Source: Paroedura picta
Lineage: Eukaryota; Chordata; Lepidosauria; Squamata; Gekkonidae
Length of the DNA stretch: 64,000 nucleotides
Assembly (NCBI RefSeq): GCF_049243985.1
Contig: NC_135386.1
Span: forward strand, 5,540,501 to 5,604,500
Direction: 5' to 3'
Below are positions 10,032 through 21,700 of this stretch, piece by piece. Below the pieces are notes generated by a model. That model was not told where the DNA came from, did not search any database, and saw only the letters and a list, made by a program, of their open reading frames with translations. The position numbers were made by a program, and so were the translations under genes. Position 1 is the first letter of the stretch; each line of letters opens with the position of its first letter.

Positions 10032-10511
10032 GTAAGCCTGTGTCCCCATCCACCCACCCAGGCATTATTGGATGGGGCGGGGAGGGTTATGTCATTAAGG
10101 GCTGCAACATAAGATCAGCTCAAAGTGATTTGCGGCCCAACAACGCAGGAGAACACGGCGACCTCATGGGCCAGGCAGCAGCACCTTTTAGGAAAGGGAT
10201 CGGGGCAGGCAAAGCGTATCCAAGGTCACACCCAGCCCCAGGTGTTCTGTTTCCGTTCCCACGGCTCCCAGCCACAGCGCAAAAGCTTCCTGCCTCCAGT
10301 GGCCCAGGTGGCCTTTGTCTCTCCCATTCCTCAGCCTGCAGGATTAGGAGCGTCTCCCAACCGGCCTGCCTCTCCCAGCCTGGCGAGGAAGCGGCAAAGC
10401 CAGTGGGGAACTCCTAGTTCATCCTTCGCCGTCAGTCTGGCTCCACCCTGTGGCTCACCTGCGAAAGTGCCGGGGCCCAAGCTGATTCCTCCTCTTTCCT
10501 TCCCCCCGCAG
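10032..10511 (+). other. probable intron in the ZNF609 3' UTR
   Basis: A good donor (CCG/GTAAGC, GT at 10032-10033) and a strong acceptor (CTTTCCTTCCCCCCGCAG, ending at 10511) lie just beyond the stop codon. The stop is only 5 nt upstream of the junction, too close to trigger nonsense-mediated decay. Confidence 0.55.
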
Positions 10512-12480
10512 GACGTGACGCGACGGCATAACCCCGGCTGCACCAAGTCATGTGACTGGCTCACGTGAGGACACGCTGGAAATGGCTTTAGACATCAGTT
10601 GAATGGTGTTGATTTGTTCTGCGCGACAGCCCTGCTGTCCTGCGAGGCAGGCTGCCCCCCTCCCGTTTGAAACGAAATATTTATTCACCTGACTTGGGGG
10701 AGGGCGGGGTGGGTGGGTGACCGGCTGATGTGTCCCGAATTCCTCTGGAGAGCGGGGACTTGTGCGGTGGTGGGCCCAGCCGGGCAGCCTCACAGGACAC
10801 TGGGAACGCCGGGCGAGGGAGCTGCGGGCGGGGGGGGGGCCCGGGTCCCGGCCGCAGCTCGCCCGTTCCTGGCCTGCAGCCGAGATGGCTCCTCCCCAGA
10901 ACGGAGAGGACGGCCCTGATTGACTCATTTGTACTAGTCATAAGCGGTCACTTGGCACAAGCAGGCTTCTTCTTCCGCACAGACCCCGGGGCAGAGATGC
11001 TTCTGTTGCCTGAAGGGAGGGCAGGAAGGAGAAGCAGCAGGGGGCAGCAGCGAGTGCGAAATCCCAAGGCGCTCCTGGGCCAACGACTCTCTGTAGCACT
11101 TTGCTTTGGGGACTGCCGCTCCCACGTGCCCCTGAACGCTTCCTCTTTCCCCGGGCGTTTTTAATTTCCCCCCATCCCCCCCAAGAGCTCTCCCTGCGGG
11201 CAGGACGTGCGTGTTGCCGGTGGCAGATGCACCTTTGCCCTACAGCACAAAAATGGGACATCCTATCCAAGCGAGGGCCGCCCGGCAGGCTGGCTGGCCG
11301 GCCCTGTTCCCGCTGGTGCTGCCGCCTTAGCGGCCCTTCCCCCCCTCTGCTGGACGGCCGCTGGCCACATCTCTTCCCCGCCTTCATCCGGGCTCCCCCA
11401 TTCGCTTTCCCCGACGTGGACTTGTGTAGGTTCCAGGCATGCAGCTCTTCATTCGGCAGGCCTGTCCTGGTAGTCTGTCCCCCACCAAGGGAGCAAAGGG
11501 CTCGGAGGCAAGGGTGGGCGAGATTGGAACCCAGGAGCTCTCAGCTTTGCCAAGGTCGGGTAGAGGGGGAAGCAAGAACTGGCCGCTGACTGCCAGCCAC
11601 CCCCACTATGCTTTCGGGCTCTCTTGGCTGAGGGTATCCCCGGAGCTCACTCCAGTCACTGATTGCTCTTGCTAAGGGCCCCCCTCCCCTCCCCACTTTT
11701 CCGGTGCCTGCTGCATGGAAGATGCTGCCAGCGCACCACAGGCCCAGGGCCAGCCTCCCCCACTGAAACGTCCGGCTGGTGCTCTGGCCCTGGTTCTGGA
11801 AAAGGATTCCCTGCCCCCTTGGCTCTCCTCCCCTGCCCCGGGGCAGAGCGGTCAGCGTGAATGAGCCACGAGGGCCTCGGAGGAGCCGGAGTTTCTGCCC
11901 GTCCCGACCGTGCAAGCCGCAAGGCTCAGTCCTGTCTGTACGTTGTGGGAGGCCGCCCCCCTGCCTCTTGGACTTTATTGTATATACTGTAAAAAGGAAT
12001 TGTTTGAAATCTCTCGTCTATTTTTATTTCTTTCCCGTCTTTGGTGCATGTGGGGGGGCTCATCAGTAGTATGAACTCTACAAGTGTGTGCGCATGCAGG
12101 GTTTTTTGGGGAGGGGGCAGGGGGAGAAGATGGCTTGTTCCTGTTGCCTGGCATCAGAATCATTTCATTGTGGCTCTCTTGGGTGCTTCTGAGAAGCACC
12201 CAGTGGCCCTGACCTCAGGAAAAGTATTCTGCAGGCTCTCCTGTCCCCCAGAGAGTGCAAACTCCCCCTCCTTGTGCTTTCTCATTCTCACCCACAAGAG
12301 ACAGTTCTGTCCCTCTGCTCTTAATTGACCAAACGTTTCTGTTCAGGTTGCAATATGCTGCGGTTTTGGTTTGTTTGGGCGTGTGGGTATTTTTTTTTTT
12401 GTGGGGTGGGGGAGGATTTTGGAGTGTTTCCTGCACAAAAAAAGTTGTAACGAAAGCCAGAAGGGCTAAGTCTGCTTGAA
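10512..12480 (+). other. ZNF609 3' UTR (extent uncertain)
   Basis: The sequence is unique and repeat-free from the putative 3' UTR acceptor to the SINE at 12503, with T-rich tracts after 11960 as expected of a UTR. I found no canonical AATAAA on the plus strand here, so the end is open. Open frames inside (for example 11101-11589) have no family support. Confidence 0.45.
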
Positions 12481-12502
12481 ACCTTCAAGCTCTTTATGGA
12501 AT

Positions 12503-12600
12503 GCTGTGGCTCAGGGGTAGAGCATCCGCTTAGCGTGCAGAAGGTCCCAGGTTCAAGCCCCACCCTCTTCAGTTAAAAGGGACTGGGCAGTTGGTGACAT
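12503..12600 (+). repeat. tRNA-derived SINE, 5' part
   Basis: GCTGTGGCTCAGGGGTAGAG is an A-box head and CCAGGTTCAAGCCCC a B box. The copy ends soon after AGTTAAAAGGGA. The same family occurs at 35318, 35527, 38925 (minus), 53225, 60728 and 61830. Confidence 0.8.
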
Positions 12601-12680
12601 GTGCATTGTTCTCCTGTCTTCAGTGGCAAGCAATTCTTAATTTTGGTTCTTTTGCTGTGGAAGAGAGCATCAAAGTTTTG

Positions 12681-12721
<41 letters not shown>

Positions 12722-12734
12722 TCTCCCTCTCTCT
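12681..12734. repeat. (CT)n microsatellite
   Basis: The tract is almost pure CT, with a few CCCT interruptions toward the right end. Confidence 0.95.
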
Positions 12735-14984
12735 AAGAGTGATTTCTGGATAAAGGAATTTAGGGGTTCACCTATTACCATGGAAGAAATTGGCATAGGT
12801 CAGAAAAACATTCATATCCTGTGTGATTTCCACCACGTAGGCCAAGATAACCAAGGAGAGATCTTGGTCACAAGGCATAAGAACAAGTCTTTGAGGGGTC
12901 ATCTGTGTGATCACACAAAGGTTTGAACAGTTAAATCCAGTAGGAGCTTGCGGATCAATTACTTTCATGGCATCAACTTTTGACTCAAAACTTGCTTTAT
13001 CAAACACAAGCAGGACTACAGGTGCCTGACAAGGAGAGCCTGGCTTCTCCAAAGCTCACACCCTGAAACTCTTGGTCTCTCAGATGCTCCAGGACCTGAT
13101 TCCTACTGCAGATCAACATGGCTACCCTCCAAACAAAGGTTTGTGCAGGCATACATGGGCGAAAAGCACAAGTTGAAAGTTTGGTGGGGAATATTCTGAA
13201 CCCCCCCCCCCCCAAGTAGGGGGAAGTAGGAACAGGCTATAGTTTACGAATGATCTGCATAAAACGGCATCAGTACACGATTACAGAAAATAGGTGAAAT
13301 TGCTCATGCAGTTGCTTCAAGATGCAGTCTGGAGAACCACAAAAGAGAAGCCAGTTGTGCTTTTAACGTTTGGAGACATGTAACTTGTATTGTTGTAAGC
13401 TAGGTACTGGCTTGCTGGAAACCTCTGGGAAGGAAAGGAATCCAAGGCTGTTCTAATAATTGTCACCGTGCCATGTAACTGGCATTGGGCGGGCTAGGCC
13501 GACTGTCCAACCCAGGAACCAACGCTGCATGCTGTTGATGGTGCCCTCTGTCCAACTTCAGGAGGAATTTGGGAGATTTCTTGCACAGGGGTAGACGATT
13601 CTAGGGCTAAGTTCCGGGTACAGTGATCATCATCATCAGGTTTCATAAAAGCTGGAAAGCTGAATTACTACAGTAAGGCTAAAGTTTACTGCTCATACAA
13701 TAGTCAAAGGATGGGGAAATTCTCCAGCTTGGAAAAAAGTGGTGGAGCATGAAATGGCAAGAAATCCTCACTACACAGGCAAAATACGTTTTGAATGACT
13801 GACAACCAGAGATGAAGACGGAGCAGCAAGATTAACACGAGTCTTTGGAGGGACGCCCCTGTGGTTGATGAATGTTTCCATTTCCGCCGACGGAACTGTT
13901 GTTTTGTGAAATACCTAAAGCTAAGTACAAAAGAGCCACTAATACTCAAAGTAGTAACAAAAATGACAAGAATATGCTTTTTGAAGGAGGGGAGAGGCAC
14001 AATGACACAGAAAGAAGCATGAATGTCAGGAAGCAAAATTGAGCTACTTTGGAACAGCTAAACCATCTCGGCAAACTTGCTGTCTTTTGCCCTGCCGTGA
14101 TTTGATGAAAATCTCCTGTAGGTGAAACCACAAGTTTCTCCCCTCCCCTTATCAGGCCTGGAAACAGCCTTCTTACACAACTACAGCCTATCCCTGTAGT
14201 TTAGATGCTCTCCTCTCCAGCCAGGCTAGTGTTGTCTCCCTGACTCCAACTGTGCACAATAAGCGTGAACATCACACTCCACCAACATCAGCTCACAAGT
14301 GGCCCTTTCGGAGTGCGGCCCCCTCACAGAACTGGCCCGGGTTCTCTGTGCTTTTTGTTCTCACCCTGCCTAGACCTAGTGAGAGAAATGACCAAATCAG
14401 CATGGGACAGTTGTCAAGGTGGCAGGTTGCCATTCTTTCAACGTCGGTAGCTAGGCAGGTAGAAGTTTGGTCACTGCACGTGACATGCACTGCGCAAACA
14501 GGCTGTGTTGAGAGAGAATAAGCATGTGGGCCAACCCTTTTCTCTTCTTGAATGCTAACGTCTTCCATGTTCATACCTAAAGCTCTAGTCCATGCCGAAG
14601 GAAAGGCGTGTTGGAAGGATCTGCTAAAGGGAACCGGGCTTAACTTTCAGAAAATCTGCCCCAGCGCTCCACAACTTCATCCCTAGGCGCATTTTAGACA
14701 TTTAAAGCCCGGTTGGGGAGGAGGCGGTGAGCGTAAGCAGAACTAAGGATGGGCGTGGCTCAGCTGAGGCCGTCTGGAATGCCTTCCTGGAAGTTCAAAG
14801 GGCCAGACTGACTATGGGAACATCAGGCAAGGCTCCTGTCATCGGAGGCCGTGTCTCCTTTGCCTCTAATTAGAATCATGATCTCCTCCCTGCTCAGCCT
14901 CACAACCCCTGCTGTCACGTCCGCGGACAGTGGCTCGTGTGTTAGGAGGCTGCGTTCCGTTTCCTCTTACAAAGCAGGCCTGGC
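12735..14984. other. ZNF609-OAZ2 tail-to-tail spacer
   Basis: This is low-copy sequence between two converging genes. A poly-C run (13199-13213) and a short piece of the GACCAACA-type fold-back family near 13080-13125 are present. No coding exon was recognised on either strand. The distal 3' UTRs of ZNF609 or OAZ2 may extend into it. Confidence 0.45.
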
Positions 14985-15619
14985 TTTGTTTGAATGCCCC
15001 TTTTTATTGAAAGCTGCACTAACGCAGTGTAAATAGTTACCTACTATAAGGCTAGAAGAGCTCAAAGCTTTTTGAAAACCCACCCCCACCCTTCCCCCCC
15101 CCCATGTTGGTTACCCTGGTGGTGCCATCTCTCCATTGGCTTGAACAGCGCCCACGTTCTTCGCACCTCTAGTGCTCAAAGCATCCTGCCCCCTGCTTAA
15201 GAGTGGGGGGGGAACACGGGGGGGGGGAATACATGTAAAACGAGAGCCAAGTGAACAGAAAAGCCCAGCATTAAGTTAACAATTCACGAACCCTGTCCCG
15301 CCTTCTTCACCTGTGGACTCCTTGCTCAGTGCCCGGCTGGACAGGATGTCTCCACGGGGCTAGCCGGCGGGCCGCGGAGCCGTCACGAAAGGGCCCCACT
15401 GAGGATTGTGCGATTACATGTGCAGATTTTTATATTATTCGCTAGGTAACACATTTCAATGGAAAAGTCAACTCAGAAGATATACAGGTCACTCTAACAA
15501 TAAGAAATGCAGCTTCAGTCCAGCAGGAGAATTTTGTTTTTCCTTTCCTCAGAAAAGGAGTCTCAGCCCCCTCTTGTCTCCGAAGCATATCCGGGTCCCT
15601 CTGAAGCGCTGCACGGGGT
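14985..15619 (-). other. OAZ2: OAZ2 3' UTR (proposed extent)
   Basis: On the minus strand this follows the OAZ2 stop and ends just after an AATAAA. The end is inferred from that signal only, so a longer UTR is possible. Confidence 0.4.
15003..15008 (-). terminator. candidate OAZ2 polyadenylation signal
   Basis: AATAAA on the minus strand (TTTATT on plus), about 610 nt past the OAZ2 stop codon, is the first canonical hexamer in that direction. Confidence 0.4.
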
Positions 15620-15750
15620 CTAATCGTCATCGGAAGAGACCTGATCCAGGGGGTAGACCATGAACAACACATCTGGTCGCGGTGGGACACAGGGGTGGCC
15701 AGGCCTCACAATCTCAAAGCCCAGAAAACTGAATGTTTTCAGTAACGCAG
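15620..15750 (-). CDS. OAZ2: OAZ2 exon 5 (C-terminal)
   Basis: Acceptor cttcacag precedes 15750. The exon encodes ALLKTFSFLGFEIVRPGHPC, then PPRPDVLFMVYPLDQVSSDDD and a TAG stop at 15620-15622. The FLGFEIVRPGHP core is the most conserved antizyme segment and belongs to the ODC-binding half. Confidence 0.97.
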
Positions 15751-18700
15751 CTGTGAAGAGAAAATGCCAGCATCAGGAATGAAGAGTCGTCAGATCCCCC
15801 CCAATGCAAAAGCTATGAGTTTATCGATAGGCCAAGGCTATTTGGACCCTCCAATGCAAAAGCTATGAGTTTATCGATAGGCCAAGGCTATTTGGACCCT
15901 CCAATGCAAAAGCTATGAGTTTTATCGATAGGCCAAGGCTATTTGGACCCTCCAATGCAAAAGCTATGAGTTTATCGATAGGCCAAGGCTATTTGAACCC
16001 TCCAATGCAAAAGCTATGAGTTTATCGATAGGCCAAGGCTATTTGGACCCTCCAATGCAAAAGCCATGAGCTTATCGATAGGCTAAGGCTATGATTCTAT
16101 GATTCTACGTCACTGACCTCGCAGCCTGAAACTAACTCCCTGCCATTCCTAAAATATAGGAGAGGGAGGAAGCAGCAAGATCTCAGCTACATAGCTCCTT
16201 CCTCCAAGCCTAGGAGGACCTGAGCCTCCAAGCACCCTGCCGCTGTCAACGCAAGCTGTCCAGTGGGATTTCAACCCAAAGGACTCTCTTGTACCATTGC
16301 AACCACGTTGGGCCTCCTGAATCCTGCCCACCTCAGCGGCCGTTCAAAGCACATTCCTTACTGCACAAAGGCCTCTCTCAAGTAGAATTAAAAAATCTAA
16401 AGTGCTCAAACTCTGCATCATCAGACGGCATAATTCCGGGGGTAGGGAGAGGGGGAAAGAGCAGGCTGTGACCGCGAACCGTTTCTCTTTGGCCGAGTTC
16501 CGGATAAAGGGCCGAAGCACTCACCTCTGTCTTCTCTGCTCTTGCGGAAGCAAATGAAGACATAACTTGCTTTCATTTTCTCTTCGGCAAATTCCAACAG
16601 TGCTAATAATCTGCCGGGAGGGGGGGGGGAGAGAAAGAAAGAGGAAATCAGACGGCAGCAACCTTGAGCTGTCTCGCTCCTTCCGATGACTGCATGGGTC
16701 GCATGAAGCCACCTTCTCCTGACTCAAGAGCCTTGGTCCACCAAGGCCCCTTTTGCCCGCCCAGTCTCGCTACAGCTCCCCAGGGCCTCGGGAAGAGGAA
16801 TTTCATATCTCCTACTACCCGATTCTTTGGGGCGGAATCTGAACCTGGGGCCTCCTGTGTGCAGAAAAGCAGCCATGCCACAGAGCCCACAGCCCTTCCC
16901 CTCGAGGAATGGGTTGGGAACATCTCAATTTCCGCACAAAGAAGAGATGGGGTGTGCGCGCAGGAGCACATTGTTAAATATGTATATATGTATATGTTAT
17001 ATAGCAAAAGCAAGTAGTGCTATTTCCATATTCTCTATTATTATTACATAGTATTATGCAATTATTATTATTATTATTACATGGTATTATGAAATTCTAT
17101 CTTCTACTGTAACGGCCAATGTTTCATGGCGCCAGCAAGCCTAAAACCCTAGGCATGGAAAAGGCAGCAGGGTATCAGGGAGGAGAATAAAAATCCCAGA
17201 CTCATGATGAAATGTTGAGCCCCGAGTCTGGAGGAGGCTGAGGCCTTGCTATACGTGAGCACCTAAAGGGGAAGCAGCCGTCAAATCCTTCCGTTTGACC
17301 AGCTCCTGAAAGCACACTCAGGCGGAGAGGCTGACAACCTGGCTTCAGGCCAGAGTCAATCCAAGTTCCGCAGGCCGAGAGCCTTGCAGACAGCTCTGAC
17401 AGCTTCCTGGTTCACCACCTGGTGCTGGAATTTGAGAGGGAGGGAGCAGCGGGCCTGCCAGCTTCAGGGCCAGATCGTCGAGTTTCCTTGCTCTGAGCAA
17501 ACGTTTTGTGCAGACAGGAGGTCAACAGACACACCGCCTTGCTGGGGGATTGGCACGGCTTGGGAAGAGAGCTGCTCAGCCCCACAGGCTGACTCAGATC
17601 ATTCCTCTTCCATTTCAGTTAAGAGTTTCTAATGAGAGAGGAGGGCAAAGGAAGGGAGGACACCAGATAAGCACCTCCTGTCACAAAGGCGGGGGAGAGA
17701 GACATAGAAGAAGAGTTGGGTTTTATACCCCGCTTGTGCTGCTCAAAAGAAAGCGACTTACAATAGTCTTCCCTTCCTCTCCCTGCAACAGGCTCCCTGT
17801 GAGGTAGGTGAGGCTGAGAGAATTATGCCAGAGCAGCTGTGAAGGCAGCTCTGAGAGAACTGTGGCGAGCCCAAGGTCACCCAGCTGGCTGCATGTTGAG
17901 AAGCAGGAAGCCAAACCCGGCTCGCCCGATTAGAAGTCGCCTCTCATAACCAACACACCACAGTCTGCTCTGTGTCAGCTTCCTGAGCTGTGTCCTCAAT
18001 TGTGCTAAATGGCTTGGACAAGGGTCTCTGGCTACAGAGTTGACAAACAGAAGTTTAAAACGACACCTTTGAGTCCTAATTCAACAATGGCCCATAAGAG
18101 AGCAGCAGGTGGAGATTAACTTGGGCTTTGGCTAATATTAATTATAACCTCTTCCCAAGCTTATTTTAGAGAGCTGAAAATAATCATTTATGTGATTGTA
18201 ATTGACCATGCTCAGCCCTCCAAAATAGCGCCACAAGGAAAGAGACAGATGAAATGAAATTACCAAGGAAATGCAAAGACCGGTTTAGCCCTTGTGCCTT
18301 TGTTCGAACATCATATAACCCACAGATCAGTAAAGGGGGGTCCCTTCTGCCCCACCGTGGCCCCGATTTCCTTTAAAGCAAATATGGAAGCAGGAGTTAC
18401 GTTTCTCTAACAGCTGGCATGGAGGCAGACTACCATCTGGGAAGAAACGTGGAAGCCAATGGCACACAGCAATGGGTTGGACCATAGATGTGAATTGAAG
18501 ACCGCCCAGGAGGACTCTGGCTTCAAAACACTGAGGACATTCCAAGTGGTCATACCTTGGCCAAAGCACAAGTAAGATTTTGCTCTGCTCTTCATCACTT
18601 TCTTCCCCATGTTGGCAGCTTGCTTTTTTTTTTTTTAAACCCAGGTGGTTAAGATTCTTACCCTTCTTTACTCCCATCAGCTAATAAACCATCAGGGATT

Positions 18701-21700
18701 TCCACAAAAAGACTCTGATTTGATAGCACTGCATCCCAGGAAGAGATCTTGACTTCCGTCACTTTGTACTGGAAGTGTACGATGTGCGGTTTCCCATCAT
18801 GCACTGGAAGATCTTGGTTAACGGTGAGCTTCTCATCCTTTGCGTTTTATGGAGCAAAGCAACAACGACAAAAAATTGTGTTAGATCGCAGGAAGGTTTG
18901 CTACGATTAACATTTCGGTCAGCTGGGCACCACCTATTATTACTTTATTAAACTATTAACACCCTTCCCTTCTTAAAGAGGAACAACTGAGATGGGTGAC
19001 GTTCCTCTTCAACTGGGAAAGTTCTCTTTTTCAGTCCAAGTCTGCTGCAGACGCACCTTCTTCATGTGGGCCTGTCAATGTGCCGCCATCCTCTGAGGCT
19101 TGGTCTCAACCATTTCAAGAAAAATGATTATTTTTAAAGGGAATCTCAGTAGAAAACCTCATTGTAGGAGCAGCATGAGACGTTGCCAATCCCCCCCCCC
19201 CCAAAAAAAAAAATCAGGCCTGTGCAAATCTGGGAGCTTTTTCAAAGCAACAAAGCATGATTCTAAAACCATGGAGTTGACCCAACATTTCAACTGTACC
19301 AGGAAGCTCTCAAGGATTTCCCGAGGGATTGCTCTGGGCTTTGTCAGAATTCCAGCCAATTCACCAGTCCCGTTTTTCATAAATATCACAGGCTGAACAA
19401 GACGGGCACGCTCCACTGGCAACTGCACTGCACCTAAGCACGCCTTGGGGGTGAAAAATGAGCAGGCCTGGGTGGGCTGGGTGCAGAGGAGCAGGAGCAG
19501 GCCTGGGTGGGCTGGGTGCAGAAGCAAAGATTGCCCTCCGCAAAGGCACAACTCTGCAGGGCCGACGCTGTTCCAGGTAAGCCACAGAAGTGCATCCTCG
19601 GTTCAGCTTCTGAGGCCAAGTCCCACCAGAACCGTGCATGTAACAAAGCGTAAGCCTCACCGACAACCAGATACCCCAAGCAGATTTACACCCTTCAAAG
19701 CCCATTGACTTTAATGGATTCGAAAGGGTGCAACTCTGCTCGGGACGGCCGTGCCAGTTTCTTGGGACCAGCAGGAGCGACTTGGCTTTTCAGATTCTGT
19801 CTAGCCATTTCCGGGACCTGATTGGCAGCGCTGGAAAAGAACCCGCCGGCCTGTTTATCCCTTCCTTCTGGCTGCAAGACAAGCCTTGTTCGGGAAGACA
19901 GTGTTATGGAAACACCCAGCCCTGGGGAACTTAGCAGTCAGGTGGTTCCTGAGAGCAATCCAGGGGGAAAACGGCACTCCTAGCCGGCTTGACTAAGTTG
20001 CTGCAGAGAACCAGGTCTGTCTCATTTCCTAGTGTGCTGCTGCCTAATACAAACAAGCACAGCAAACGCTCCGGGGGGCTGGAGAGGGTCTCAGAAGCCA
20101 CCCAAATTGCCCTGGTGGGAGTGCCGGCGGCTGGCCTGCTCAAAGGAAGCTAGCGGGATCAGCTCTGGTTAGCAATTAGATGGGGGACCACCAAGGACGT
20201 TCGGGGCTGCTATACAGGCCCAACCCCCTCTTGATTGTCGCCTGCCTTGAAAGCCCTTTACGGGTTGCCACAAGTCAGCCGTGACTCGACGGCACTTCCC
20301 ACCACCGCCCGAAACTGCCCACCCAAAATTAGCCAACCCCGGGGCCTGTCTACGTATTACCAAGCCCTAATGCTTGCTGGGGAACCACCTGAGGATTCTG
20401 TATTACATGCAGGGGCACATCGGCTCATTGCCTTTTGCAGCCACCGTATTCAGGGAGGAGCGGCTGTAGCTCCCCCCCCCCAGGCACACGCACAATTTTT
20501 GCATCCTCAGGGGCCCCACAGAGTTCTTAGTCGTCCTGCTATGAAGCTCATTGTGACTTTTTTTCAACGGAGCCAACAGCGGTCCTGTGGGGCGGTCTGA
20601 GGACAGAAAAACAGCGTGGCGGCGAGAATCTAGGGCCAGTTTTCTCTCTGCGTGCTGCAGTCGCAAACAGAAAAGAGCCAGTGCATTCGTGCCAGCGTGG
20701 TGGTGTGGTGAACAGTGGCAGCTTCTAATCTGGCAAGCCAGGTGATTCCCCGCTCCTCCACATGCAGCCCTCTGGGTAATCTTGGGCTCTGACAGTGCTG
20801 TTCTGACCAAGCAGCCCTGTCAGAGCTCTCTCTACCTCACAGGGTGTCTGTTGTGGGGATAGGAAGGGAAGGTGATTGTAAGACTCCCTCAGGAAGTGAA
20901 AAGCGAGGTATAAAAACCAACTCTTCTTCTTCAGCCCTGTTATTTCCCAGTAAATATGAGGGCTTCCTAAGGTGCAGATGGCGTAGCTGCAGAAGTAACA
21001 TGCTTGACCTGCGTAGCACAAGGAGCTGTCCAGAACCAAGGAGATATCCATTCCTTGACACACTCTTATTCAGGGATGACGGGATTCCTTCAAAATAAGG
21101 TTCCCTCATCATCCCACTGTAAAGCAAGTTGTTAGTATCCAGCCACCCCACCCCGTTAGTTCAGATCCTAGACGTGACAGCCAACTCACCTTAAAGATCA
21201 AAGCTGAGGGAGAAGGATCCCTTCCAACCCCTCGCCCACCGGGGACCTTCGACAGTGGGTGAGGGGCATCAGGAGCACCACAGAGGCCCTGGGACAATGT
21301 GCCTGCAGCACTGGAGTTGAGGGCAGTTACTCAAAGGCAAAATACTACTGCGGGAAGAAGGGAGAAAAGCACAACGTTAGATTCGGGAGCCCTGCTCCGT
21401 GTCTCAGCTAAGTTTATTTAATACAGCGCTGTGGCCAGGTGAGATAACTGGCGAGATATGCAGCGTGCAATAGAGAAACACAAAACATTGTCTGAAAGCA
21501 GAGTGAAGAAAGTCAAAGATATTATTTAAAATGAAAGCGCAATAAAATCAGAGTCCAGTAGCACCTTTAAGACCAACAAAGATTTATTCAATTGTTGTTG
21601 TTAGGTGTGAAGTCGTGTCCAACCCATCGCGACCCCATGGACAATCATCCTCCAGGCCTTCCTGTCCAATATTCCTGTCCTTTATTCAATACATTTACTC

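Noticed and set aside
15801-16092. CRISPR-like array
   Set aside because: Units are contiguous 50-bp repeats with no variable spacers, in a vertebrate intron; it is a minisatellite.
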